A DNA stretch of 41,013 nucleotides. Source: Anaerolineales bacterium (lineage in GTDB: Bacteria > Chloroflexota > Anaerolineae > Anaerolineales > Villigracilaceae). This document shows, in pieces, positions 9,510-17,333 of this stretch. The notes below the pieces were generated by a model that searched no databases, was not told where the DNA came from, and saw only the letters and a list, made by a program, of their open reading frames with translations. A program made the position numbers and the translations under genes. Positions within the stretch are counted from its first letter, which is position 1, and every line of letters starts with the position of its first letter. The DNA lies in NCBI GenBank assembly GCA_016927315.1, contig JAFGMV010000116.1, forward strand, positions 1-41,013, given 5' to 3'.

Positions 9510-10321
9510 TTGGCAGCCTTTGGTATCGGTTGAGCGATTCGTTCAGGATGGGTGTAAATGTTGAATTGTTCCTGGCGAGCATACCCGATCAGGGTAATTC
9601 CCCAGGTATTGGCCATCCGGATCGAGAGAGAACTGGGTGAGGTGCATGAAATCACTATCGCGGCTCCCATGCGGGCTGATTTTTGCAGCATTTCTGAGCT
9701 TGTTCGTCCAGAGGTTAATAAGATACGCCTGTCTGGCCATTTGTTTTCTAACAGGCACACCCCGGCAATCTTATCCAGGCTGTTGTGCCGGCCGATGTCT
9801 TCAGCAGATACAATTATTTGCTGCCCGTCGCTTAAGGCTGATATATGGATGCCGCCCGTTTCCCGGTAGAGTTTCTGACTTTCGAAGAGTTTTTTCAAAA
9901 GATTGTGTATTTGTTCCGGAGGTAATAAACACCCATTTTCTGGCAAGACCATATCTGTTGAATGGAGGTCCTTTTCTTTGGATGACAAATATCCGATAGA
10001 AGTTATCCCACCAGTGCAACCCGCTGTATGTATCCAGGCAGATGGTTTTTGGATGTCCTTCATCAGCCAGACGTCGATATTATCTGCTTTCTCACAGACC
10101 CGGATGTCAACAATATCATCTAAACCATCAATCAGGTTTTCATTGAAGAGAAAACCGGCCGCCATGGCTTTCAGGTCGACCGGTGTACACATAAACTCCA
10201 ACCAGGGCTGTCCATTGATTGTCAATGAGACAGGCATCTCAACTATAACATTCCCATTCAGGGTATTGTATGAATTATCCCTGAATTGTTGAAAGCGAAC
10301 AGATTCCCTTGGCGAGATCAT
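9506..10321 (-). CDS. fdhD: FdhD, sulfurtransferase needed for formate dehydrogenase activity
   Basis: A 271-aa cytoplasmic accessory protein. The family moves sulfur from a cysteine desulfurase to the Mo/W-bis-MGD cofactor of formate dehydrogenase. Conserved blocks seen are EDIGRHNSLDK and TSGRTSSEMLQKSARMGAA. The sulfur-carrying loop reads TAGCTGG with a single cysteine (C102); E. coli FdhD has CxxC there, so the second cysteine is replaced by Gly. The start has AGGAG 5 nt upstream. It is the first gene of the fdh operon and overlaps the NuoE-like gene by 4 nt. Confidence 0.93.
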   Translation of the reverse strand: MISPRESVRFQQFRDNSYNTLNGNVIVEMPVSLTINGQPWLEFMCTPVDLKAMAAGFLFNENLIDGLDDIVDIRVCEKADNIDVWLMKDIQKPSAWIHTAGCTGGITSIGYLSSKEKDLHSTDMVLPENGCLLPPEQIHNLLKKLFESQKLYRETGGIHISALSDGQQIIVSAEDIGRHNSLDKIAGVCLLENKWPDRRILLTSGRTSSEMLQKSARMGAAIVISCTSPSSLSIRMANTWGITLIGYARQEQFNIYTHPERIAQPIPKAAK

Positions 10322-10903
10322 CCCTGCTCCTATGGCAATACAGGCATTTTTTGTTTCTACAGGATTATTGTAGCAAAAAACAACTTATTAATAGGTGATA
10401 TCTATGCTGTCCTGGGGGGGTAGTTTGTCATATTTTTGTATGCAGACATCATTCAGGAATAAATTCCGGGCATATTCTTTCGTAATTTTCATTTTCCTGG
10501 CCTTGCCCGGTTTTCTACCTACATAAACGAATTCATATTTTCTCTACCGTACAAATCCGCAAATCATGTTGTTACAAGCGTTTTTTTGCGAAGCAATCCA
10601 TTTTTTTTTATGCAAACTTGTGTCTGGTTCTACCTGGGGATTGATACGAATGGAAGAACACCACTCTCGCAACAGATGTACGGTATAGAATTCGCTTAGA
10701 TTTTTACTCGAATTATTTTTGATGGGGTCTGGAAAGATTCCTGGTAGCAACGAACCAGTTTTTAATAATGATGTAGTACAAAGGTACCAATATGATTGTG
10801 TACTAACAGAATTGTTAAGAAAATTATTGCGGCACACTTTTCTTGTTGCAAAATAAATTGTATTATGTGGAGACAGAAAGATTCAAGTTGATTGGAGACC
10901 CAC
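10322..10903. other. Intergenic region between divergent fdhD and secreted-protein genes
   Basis: 582 AT-rich bases holding both divergent promoters. On the minus strand a TACAAT at about 10366-10371 could be the fdhD -10 box, but no good -35 is visible. CCGGGCA (10466-10472) and TGCCCGG (10504-10510) are complementary, with TTTT following on the plus strand. No clear Rex-like TTGTGA-N6-TCACAA site is present. A minus-strand ORF at 10544-10837 was rejected as non-coding. Confidence 0.5.
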
Positions 10904-11746
10904 ATGAAACGCACCAAAATCCTTCCCGTTTTTTTGCTTTCGTTTTTGCTGCTTGTTTCACAAGTGATGGTAGTTGCTGCTCAAGAAGTTGACCCGCCTG
11001 TGACAGAAAATGGTTCAAATTTGGCTGGTACGGTGCAGGAGGTTGTCATCCAGACGGACGAGGCTACTGGAGATGCCACCGTGGTAGTTATTGTTCTGGA
11101 TGAGAACGGTACACCCCAAAGTGTTTCCATTCCGATGGAAACAGCGGTTGAATTTGGGTTGGTCACGCTAGATGAAGAAGGGAACTTCGCAGTTAATAAT
11201 GAAGCAGTCGGACAAGAGATCGATATGGATCCGGAAGAGACCATTGATGAACCGGAACCGGCAGAAGGGACAGAGCATCCGGTTGGATCTGGGCTGGTAA
11301 AATTCTTCAGCGATCTGGTGGGTGTAGACTATGACACGGTTATGTCATACCATGAAGATGGCATGGGTTTTGGTACGATGGCCCAGGCGTTATGGATGAC
11401 CAACAAACTGGGCGGCGATACGGATCTTTTTGCAGCCATTGTCGATGCCAAGATGTCCGGGGATTTCAGCGCGGTTACATTACCTGACGGCAGCACTCCA
11501 AAAAATTGGGGACAGTTCAAAAGTGCTGTTATGAAAGATGGTGAGAAGTCCAAAGAAAACCTGGGCGCGGTCATGCGAGATAAAGATAATGATTTAGAAA
11601 ACGATGGACTGGCGCCGGAAGAATCGGCAGCAGGGTTAAAGCCTGCGTCGAAAGGTCTGGGCAATAATGATGAGGCCAAGACTGATAAAAGTAACAACGC
11701 CAAGGATAACAATGGCAAGGGGAAAGATAAAGGGAAGAAGAAATAA
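10904..11746 (+). CDS. Secreted protein of unknown function with a Lys/Asn/Gly-rich tail
   Basis: A 280-aa protein starting at the ATG with GGAG 6 nt upstream; an in-frame TTG at 10892 is less likely. A Sec signal peptide (KR then a hydrophobic run, cleavage near VAAQE) spans about residues 1-28. A small beta-rich domain follows (about 35-100), then an acidic linker. The domain at about 130-210 has a YHEDGMGFGTMAQALWM motif and a second GxxxG-like unit near NWGQFKSAVM. The last 35 residues are almost only K, N, D and G. No cysteine or enzyme motif is seen. It is transcribed away from the fdh operon and toward the hydrogenase protease gene. A cell-surface or polyanion-binding role is possible but unproven. 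Confidence 0.75.
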   Translation: MKRTKILPVFLLSFLLLVSQVMVVAAQEVDPPVTENGSNLAGTVQEVVIQTDEATGDATVVVIVLDENGTPQSVSIPMETAVEFGLVTLDEEGNFAVNNEAVGQEIDMDPEETIDEPEPAEGTEHPVGSGLVKFFSDLVGVDYDTVMSYHEDGMGFGTMAQALWMTNKLGGDTDLFAAIVDAKMSGDFSAVTLPDGSTPKNWGQFKSAVMKDGEKSKENLGAVMRDKDNDLENDGLAPEESAAGLKPASKGLGNNDEAKTDKSNNAKDNNGKGKDKGKKK

Positions 11747-12382
11747 GTCTCGACTTGGAGAACAAAGAGCAAAGAATAGAACGCTGAGTGGTATCTATTT
11801 TAGTTGCAATATACTGCAGCCCTCGACGGTTGCGCAAAAGGCTTCCTGGGATTTTGTAACCTCGCCTGCTCACCAGATCAGCAGAATAAGTTCATCGGAG
11901 CTTTTATATGCAGATAGCCAGGGAATTTGTAGGAAACATATGCAATCAAGGGGGGGGATAGAGTCTAAAGGTGAATATGGAATTCCGTGTTACTCAGTTA
12001 GGTGTTGTGGAGCCGGTGATGTTCATCAAGATGGACTTGTTCACCGCTCCCGATGGATAAACCGGCAGAGGCGTGCTTTCTCAGTGCGAAAAGATATATA
12101 AGGAGAAAACGCGCCATAAGCAACCTGCTTATTCCAAATTAGTGGGTTACTTATGATCAATAAGTCGCTTACTAATGGTGCAGAAGTAGGTTATTTATTG
12201 ATTGTATATAAGCTGCTATTTTCTCCTGCATAAGGCTGATATTCTAAATTAATAAGGCTAAGAAGCTCCCTGGATGGGGAGAGTCTCAAATAGTGCACCT
12301 GGAAATTCGTATCAACTGCCTGTCAAACAAAGCAAACAGACGCTTGGTCGATAATCACGGCCTGCCCAACAGGTTGGTTGTG
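11747..12382. other. Long intergenic region between convergent genes
   Basis: 636 bases between the end of the secreted-protein gene and the end of the hydrogenase protease gene. No convincing gene or T-tailed terminator is seen. The stretch 12098-12259 is packed with ATAAG/CTTAT-type half-sites, listed separately. An ORF at 11667-12101 overlaps the end of the upstream gene and has no family resemblance. Confidence 0.5.
12098..12259. repeat. Array of ATAAG-type half-sites with 11-bp phasing
   Basis: From 12116 six half-sites start exactly every 11 bp and alternate in orientation: ATAAGC (12116), GCTTAT (12127), ATTAGT (12138), ACTTAT (12149), ATAAGT (12160), ACTAAT (12171). Weaker AGAAGT (12182) and ATTTAT (12193) keep the phase. 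ATAAGCA-ACC-TGCTTAT (12116-12132) is a perfect palindrome, and 12138-12176 is a nested dyad around GATCA. Further ATAAG copies lie at 12098, 12208, 12230 and 12252; the last two are in the repeat ATAAGGCT, 22 bp apart. It looks like a helically phased protein-binding array or a structured RNA. Its role is unknown. Confidence 0.55.
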
Positions 12383-12862
12383 TTAATTCCGTTGGATCCA
12401 CTCAAGGATATTCCCGGCTGCCTGTGGTACCAATTCTCTGGTTTGTTCTGAGAGATCATCTGAGAAACCGAAACGGTAACCGCGAATAGACACCAATAAA
12501 GCTTTGGGCGCTTTCTGGTAAAGGGACTGGCACATCGAGAGCAAGGTTTGCGGGGTCATATGATGCGTGAAAGGCGATTTCTGGAAGTGGGCATCAATTA
12601 CTTCGGCATTGACTTCTTGAGGAATGGCGCCGGTGTGGGCGTCTACGAAGCAGGCCAGTGGATAATTGGAGATATCTTCAGCCAATTCAGGGGTTAGCTG
12701 CAGTTGGAAGATAAAGTTGATGTCTGAGCCAGATTGGAATTCATCGTCAATATTTGTGGGGGCATTCAAACCGAGTCGCTGGGCAAGTGCACACATTACA
12801 TGCCATGCAACCCCGTCATCCTGCCGGTCTGGGTTTCCGTATCCAATGATTATTGTTTTCAT
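12383..12862 (-). CDS. [NiFe] hydrogenase maturation endopeptidase (HyaD/HoxW type)
   Basis: A 159-aa M52-family peptidase that clips the C-terminal tail of the hydrogenase large subunit after Ni insertion. The N terminus IIGYGNPDRQDDGVAWHV holds the family signature and its acidic Ni-sensing residue. The Asp in FVDAHTG and His in FTHHMTP occupy the positions of the other two Ni ligands known in HybD. The likely substrate is HoxH (13448-14875), which still carries a 25-residue tail after DPCLSCSTH. It starts 7 nt after the CBS gene stop and forms a two-gene unit with it. Confidence 0.88.
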   Translation of the reverse strand: MKTIIIGYGNPDRQDDGVAWHVMCALAQRLGLNAPTNIDDEFQSGSDINFIFQLQLTPELAEDISNYPLACFVDAHTGAIPQEVNAEVIDAHFQKSPFTHHMTPQTLLSMCQSLYQKAPKALLVSIRGYRFGFSDDLSEQTRELVPQAAGNILEWIQRN

Positions 12863-12869
12863 AATGAAG

Positions 12870-13316
12870 CTAGCGAGGGTATCCGGTTCCTAAAATATAG
12901 TCTTCAAGGTTTTTGATCAAGTTTTCCTTGTCGCTGATGATGGCATCGACCACGTCTCGCATGGAGATAATACCGGCCAACTGCTTGTTCTCAAGGACTG
13001 GTAAGTGCCGAATTTGTTTTTGGGCCATCAAAACCATGCACTCTTCAAGGGTCTGTTCTGGTTGAACTGTTATGATCTGGTCGGTCATGATTTCTGTAAT
13101 GGCTGTGTCCAGCGAGCAGCGTCCTTGCAGAATAACCTTACGAGCATAGTCTCGTTCGGTGAAGATGCCTACCATCTGATCATTCTCAATGACCAGCACT
13201 GCGCCGATATTGTTTTCTGCCATGACTTCAAGAGCGCGATAGACATTGTCAGTGGAAGCGACTGAGATTGCCCCAGTATCTTCTTTGGCTTGTATTAATT
13301 GTTTGACAGTAATCAT
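12870..13316 (-). CDS. CBS-pair domain protein
   Basis: A 148-aa protein made of two CBS motifs (about residues 8-65 and 75-135: GAVLVIENDQMVGIFTERDY and RHLPVLENKQLAGIISMRDV). CBS pairs bind adenine nucleotides such as AMP, ATP or NAD(H) and act as energy sensors. The start has GGAGGTG 4 nt upstream. It lies after the hydrogenase terminator and before the hydrogenase protease, so a link to hydrogenase control is inferred from position only. A separate weak promoter (TACAAT near 13344-13349, poor -35) may drive it, or read-through may. Confidence 0.85.
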   Translation of the reverse strand: MITVKQLIQAKEDTGAISVASTDNVYRALEVMAENNIGAVLVIENDQMVGIFTERDYARKVILQGRCSLDTAITEIMTDQIITVQPEQTLEECMVLMAQKQIRHLPVLENKQLAGIISMRDVVDAIISDKENLIKNLEDYILGTGYPR

Positions 13317-13391
13317 TCGACACCTCCAGATGTTTGGTTATCCTATTGTACACTTTTTGAGCAGAAAAAAAGAATAAGACTTTTGGAGTAT

Positions 13392-13429
13392 AAAAAGACT
13401 TCCGCCGCGCCTGGCGCGGCGGAAGTCTT
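13392..13429 (-). terminator. Intrinsic terminator of the hydrogenase operon
   Basis: A perfect inverted repeat with arms AAGACTTCCGCCGCGCC and its complement (13395-13429), followed on the minus strand by TTTTT. It starts 18 nt after the hoxH stop codon. The very stable GC-rich stem and the T run make this a clear rho-independent terminator for transcription from the hydrogenase genes. Confidence 0.92.
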
Positions 13430-13447
13430 CCGGTGGAAAAAGTAGTA

Positions 13448-14875
13448 TCAGTCGCGCTGTAATGTCTGGACGATATCACCTGCAGGGTCAAGGATTTCAA
13501 CCTGGAGCGGCATTTGTCCAACTGCATGTGTGGAGCAGGACAGGCAGGGGTCATAAGCCCGAATGGCGGCTTCTACCCTGTTCAACATGCCCTCTTTTAC
13601 ATCCGGTCCCTGGACATACGTCTTGGCGACGCTCTCAACTGCATGGTTCATCGCCCAGTTGTTATGTCCGGTGGAAACGATCAGGTTGACCCTCTCCAGA
13701 CGGCCATTTTCATCTGAACTGTAATCATGGATTAAAGTACCACGCGGGGCTTCGATCACGCCGACACCATGGCCCTTGAAATCTTTCCTGGTGTTGAGGA
13801 TATCGGTGCTCATAATGTCAGGATCATCCAGTAAAACTTTGACGCGTTCAACTGCAAACAGGGTTTCGATCAGGCGGGCGTAATGGTAATAGAGTGTGTT
13901 CTCTACTGGTTTACCGCCATTCAACCCCTTGAAAATCTTCAGTTCTTCGTTTGCCAGAGGGGTGTCAATCTGGTTACAAGCGTTCAATCGACCCAATGGC
14001 CCAACACGATAGACGCCGCCGGGCCAGCCAAGTTTCTTGTAGTAGGGGAACTTAAGATATGACCAGCGTTCAACGTGCTCTGCAATGAGATCCAGATAAT
14101 CGGCTACCGGGAATTTCTCGAGCTGTTTCCCCTCAGAATCGATCAATCGGATCTCGCCTTCATAGAGTTCAAGCCCATTCTCGGGTGTTACCAGCCCGAA
14201 ATAGCCGGTTGGGAAGACAGCGAATTTATTGATGTCTTCCATGTTCTTCTCAGCCCAATCTTTCATAATGGACAGGCCGGTTTGGGATGTTGAGATAGCC
14301 TCATCGACGCCTGACAGGATTTCATCGCGTTCGCTGGCATGCAGGGCTTTATTGACCCCGCCAGGGATTGCAAAATTGGGGTGCACACGACGGCCGCCAA
14401 GGATGCGGATGATCTCCTGGCCGAATTTTCTGATATTGACAGCTTTAAGAGCTAGTTCAGGATCGGCGCCGATCAACCCGATCACGTTACGGACAGCAGG
14501 ATCAGCATCAAAACCCAGCAACAGGTCTGGACCGGCCAATTCGAAGAAGTGCATTCCGTGGCTCTGGATCACCTGGCCCATGTGCATCAGATCGCGCAGC
14601 AGGTTGGCCGGGCGGGGTGGGGGTGTTCCCTGCAGGACATCACCAGCCTTGGCAGAAGCCAGGTGGTGGCTGACCGGGCAGATACCGCAAATACGCGGAG
14701 TAATAGAGGGCATTTCGAAATACAGGCGGCCTTCACAGAACTTTTCAAAGCCGCGGAATTCGTTGACATGCATGTATGCCCTGTCCACCGACCCATTCTC
14801 GTTCATGTGTATCGTGACTTTGGCATGGCCTTCGATCCGGGTTACGGGCTCAATTGTTATTTTTTGAGTAGTCAT
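13448..14875 (-). CDS. hoxH: [NiFe] hydrogenase large subunit, group 3d-like (HoxH)
   Basis: A 475-aa catalytic subunit that binds the NiFe(CN)2CO site and splits or forms H2 in the cytoplasm. L1 motif RICGICPVSHH gives C63 and C66; L2 motif DPCLSCSTH gives C444, C447 and H450. The 25-residue tail AVGQMPLQ... after H450 is removed by the maturation protease. The DPCLSCSTHA ending is typical of bidirectional NAD-linked hydrogenases. GGAG lies 7 nt before the ATG. It is the last gene of the long operon, 14 nt after hoxY and just before the terminator. HypA-F are not in the window. Confidence 0.94.
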   Translation of the reverse strand: MTTQKITIEPVTRIEGHAKVTIHMNENGSVDRAYMHVNEFRGFEKFCEGRLYFEMPSITPRICGICPVSHHLASAKAGDVLQGTPPPRPANLLRDLMHMGQVIQSHGMHFFELAGPDLLLGFDADPAVRNVIGLIGADPELALKAVNIRKFGQEIIRILGGRRVHPNFAIPGGVNKALHASERDEILSGVDEAISTSQTGLSIMKDWAEKNMEDINKFAVFPTGYFGLVTPENGLELYEGEIRLIDSEGKQLEKFPVADYLDLIAEHVERWSYLKFPYYKKLGWPGGVYRVGPLGRLNACNQIDTPLANEELKIFKGLNGGKPVENTLYYHYARLIETLFAVERVKVLLDDPDIMSTDILNTRKDFKGHGVGVIEAPRGTLIHDYSSDENGRLERVNLIVSTGHNNWAMNHAVESVAKTYVQGPDVKEGMLNRVEAAIRAYDPCLSCSTHAVGQMPLQVEILDPAGDIVQTLQRD

Positions 14876-14889
14876 CAGATATCTCCAGA

Positions 14890-15432
14890 TCAGTCCCAGC
14901 GCAGGTTTTCGTCTTTGAGTTCGGGAATACGGCCGTTTGCCAGTTCTACAAGGGCGTAGAAAATTGCATCTGCGGGGGGTGGGCAGCCAGGGATGTGAAC
15001 ATCAACTTTGACCACTTCGCTCAAGGCACGAACTTCGGTCATCGTGGCTAGTTCGGGGTCATCCGGAACGACGGCTTCTTCATCATTGCTTTCGGCATCC
15101 ACATAGGCACGCTGGAGGGCTTCCCGTGCACCGCAGAAATTACGCATGGCCGGCACACCCCCGAAAACAGCGCAATCGCCTAGGGCGACCAGGATTTTCG
15201 AGCGTGCACGCATTTTTTTGGCAACTTCTTCGTTGTACGAATTGCTAACTGCGCCTTCAAGGATACCTACTGTAACGCCATCCTCATCCGGTTCCTTAAA
15301 GTCAGTAATGGGGGTAGCGCGAATATCGACCAGTTCTGCAATCTTTATAATTCGTTCATCAATATCCAGCAGAGACATGTGGCATCCGGCACACCCTGTC
15401 AGCCAGTCACTGGCTATTTTTGGTTTACTCAT
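14890..15432 (-). CDS. hoxY: [NiFe] hydrogenase small subunit (HoxY)
   Basis: A 180-aa protein of the complex I 20-kDa family. C14, C17 (TGCAGC), C87 (GDCAVFGG) and C150 (PGCPPPADA) bind the proximal [4Fe-4S] cluster next to the NiFe site. It is short and has no Tat signal or extra clusters, as expected for cytoplasmic group 3d small subunits. The ATG at 15432 has AAGGAG 9 nt upstream; an in-frame ATG at 15462 would overlap the preceding gene. The gap to the NuoG-like gene is 13 nt. Confidence 0.93.
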   Translation of the reverse strand: MSKPKIASDWLTGCAGCHMSLLDIDERIIKIAELVDIRATPITDFKEPDEDGVTVGILEGAVSNSYNEEVAKKMRARSKILVALGDCAVFGGVPAMRNFCGAREALQRAYVDAESNDEEAVVPDDPELATMTEVRALSEVVKVDVHIPGCPPPADAIFYALVELANGRIPELKDENLRWD

Positions 15433-15445
15433 GCTAATACTCTCC

Positions 15446-17308
15446 TTACGCTTGAATTGCAACTGGCGCGAGTTTTACCGTCAGTGCTTTTTTCCAGCTT
15501 CCATTCAAAGCTGCACCGGCTTTTTCTCCAAGTGCTTCCAGAACGGCTTGATTTGATAAAACGCCATCGGGGGCGTCCACAATTTTGTGAGTATCCTGTA
15601 ACCTTCCATCAAGGTTCAGATAATGGCCATCCTGTTCACTCCAGATAGCAACTGGCAGAACCACATCTGCTTTCTCAGTCAGGGCTGACGAATAACTGGC
15701 CTGAATGACCAGGAACGGGGCGTTTTCGAGTTTCTTGACTAGTTCTTTACCAGGGGCTTCGTCTCCTAGGGCAGCATAAACTACTTTGTGCTCGTTGAGC
15801 GCAAATGTGCTGTCCAGGCCGAGTTGGGCGGCAGCCAGGCTGTTAGCGCCGCCTTTGATCCCGACGACCTTGCCTTTGGCTGCTTTCGCTAGGCTGACCA
15901 GCGCCTTCAAGCCATCAACATCGATCTTCGCTCCATACACGAATACCGGTTTCTTGGCAATTGACAGCATTTTGGCTGCTTCGGCTAGGGCAGCATCTTG
16001 ATCCTTGCCAGAAGAAAGGGCAGCTTCCAATTTTCCCAGAGCAGAAGTCTTTTCGAAATTGAAGTTGGCGATTTCCTTCATCTTGTTTCCGTTACCGTCA
16101 ATGACTACCAACGGGATGCCGGCTGGCAGTACTCGTTTGATAAAGAACCCGGCGACCTCATGGTCATTGATCAGGTCGACGCCGGATACCACGAAGTAAT
16201 CTGCCGTCATGTCGGCCAGGGTACCTTCAAAGTTTTCTCCCAATTCTGCGGCCAGGGCGACGCCATTGGCGGTTGACAGGCCTTCTTCAGTGCTGGTGAC
16301 CATATTGCTGGCCAGGGTATTAGCAAAGATATCCTTGAAATAGGAGAGGCTTTCCACTGAAAGGCGTGTTGAAGCGATTGCAGCAACTTCACCCTTTTTA
16401 CACTGTTCCATTACCGCAGTGAAGGCTTCATCCCAGGTTGTGGCTTCGAGCTTGCCGTTCTTGCGTACCATCGGAGCAGTAATCCGCTCGCGTTCATCCG
16501 TCATGGGAATGAAACGTCCTAATTTGCAAAGCGTTCCAGCGTTGATGGGAGCATCCCAGTCGCCTTCGATACGCATGATCTGGTTATCTCTGTGATAGAC
16601 AACTAACCCACAGCCCAGGCTGCAACCAGTGCAGATTGTTTTGGTTGTACTCAGGTTCTTCTGGTGCCCCTTATAAGCACTCTGACGATTGATCAAAGCG
16701 CCTGTTGGGCAGACTTGTACACAGGAACCGCAGGAGACACATGTGCTTTCGCCCAAAGGAACATTGCTGTCGGCCACAACCATACAGTCACTACCGCGTT
16801 CGGCAATATTGAGGGTATGGTTTCCAGACATCTCTGCGCAGGCACGTACGCACCGGCGGCACAGGATGCAGCGGTTGTTATCCAACACGAAATAGGGATG
16901 GGATGTGTCGGTTGAATAGGTATTCCAGGTGGGTTGAATAGGCCAGTGGTTCATTTCCTGTTCGTAGGCTGCGTTCTGGAGTTCGCAGTCTCCGCCGCTC
17001 AACTGGCAGAAGGGGCAGAAATGGTTGCGTTCACTGAAGAGCAGTGACAAAATTGTCTGGCGAGAATTTTTGAGGTTGTCACTTTCAGTAGTAACAACCA
17101 TGCCCTCGCTGGCGGGTAGTGTACAGGATGCAACCGGGAGACGGAAACCTTCTACTTCGACAATACATAACCTGCAGCCGCCGAAGGGGGACAGGTGCTC
17201 ATGGTCGCAAAGCGTTGGAACGTGAATACCTGCTTTTTCAGCTGCCCGCAGGACAGTGGCGCCCTCAGGGACCTCAACCGGTGTTCCATTTATTGTAAGT
17301 GTAATCAT
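15446..17308 (-). CDS. NuoG/HoxU-like iron-sulfur subunit of the hydrogenase
   Basis: A 620-aa electron-wiring subunit. Its first 240 residues match HoxU/NuoG: [2Fe-2S] C34, C45, C48, C62; His-Cys3 H96, C98, C101, C108; [4Fe-4S] C147/150/153/157 and C190/193/196/200; an extra N7-type [4Fe-4S] C226, C229, C233, C261. HoxU normally stops at about 240 residues; here a further 350-residue molybdopterin-oxidoreductase-like domain follows, as in NuoG. No active-site Sec/Cys motif like that of FDH is apparent in it, so it is probably structural. The ATG at 17308 has GAGG 8 nt upstream. It lies between the NuoF-like gene and hoxY. Confidence 0.9.
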   Translation of the reverse strand: MITLTINGTPVEVPEGATVLRAAEKAGIHVPTLCDHEHLSPFGGCRLCIVEVEGFRLPVASCTLPASEGMVVTTESDNLKNSRQTILSLLFSERNHFCPFCQLSGGDCELQNAAYEQEMNHWPIQPTWNTYSTDTSHPYFVLDNNRCILCRRCVRACAEMSGNHTLNIAERGSDCMVVADSNVPLGESTCVSCGSCVQVCPTGALINRQSAYKGHQKNLSTTKTICTGCSLGCGLVVYHRDNQIMRIEGDWDAPINAGTLCKLGRFIPMTDERERITAPMVRKNGKLEATTWDEAFTAVMEQCKKGEVAAIASTRLSVESLSYFKDIFANTLASNMVTSTEEGLSTANGVALAAELGENFEGTLADMTADYFVVSGVDLINDHEVAGFFIKRVLPAGIPLVVIDGNGNKMKEIANFNFEKTSALGKLEAALSSGKDQDAALAEAAKMLSIAKKPVFVYGAKIDVDGLKALVSLAKAAKGKVVGIKGGANSLAAAQLGLDSTFALNEHKVVYAALGDEAPGKELVKKLENAPFLVIQASYSSALTEKADVVLPVAIWSEQDGHYLNLDGRLQDTHKIVDAPDGVLSNQAVLEALGEKAGAALNGSWKKALTVKLAPVAIQA

Positions 17309-17333
17309 AGTATCTTCCTCAAAATCCAGTATG

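Noticed and set aside
10360..10380. Rex-like site upstream of fdhD
   Set aside because: On the minus strand TTGTTTTTTGCTACAA has only the outer TTGT/ACAA bases and the wrong spacing, so it is not a credible operator.
10544..10837. 97-codon minus-strand ORF between fdhD and the secreted-protein gene
   Set aside because: Starts at GTG with no proper ribosome binding site; composition rich in Ser, Asn and Cys with no recognisable motif; lies in AT-rich promoter DNA.
11667..12101. 144-codon plus-strand ORF
   Set aside because: Begins inside the secreted-protein gene in another frame and reads as low-complexity basic text without family motifs.
12098..12259. CRISPR array or origin of replication at the ATAAG repeats
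   Set aside because: No repeat-spacer pattern of CRISPR length, no DnaA-box TTATCCACA copies and no dnaA or cas gene nearby.
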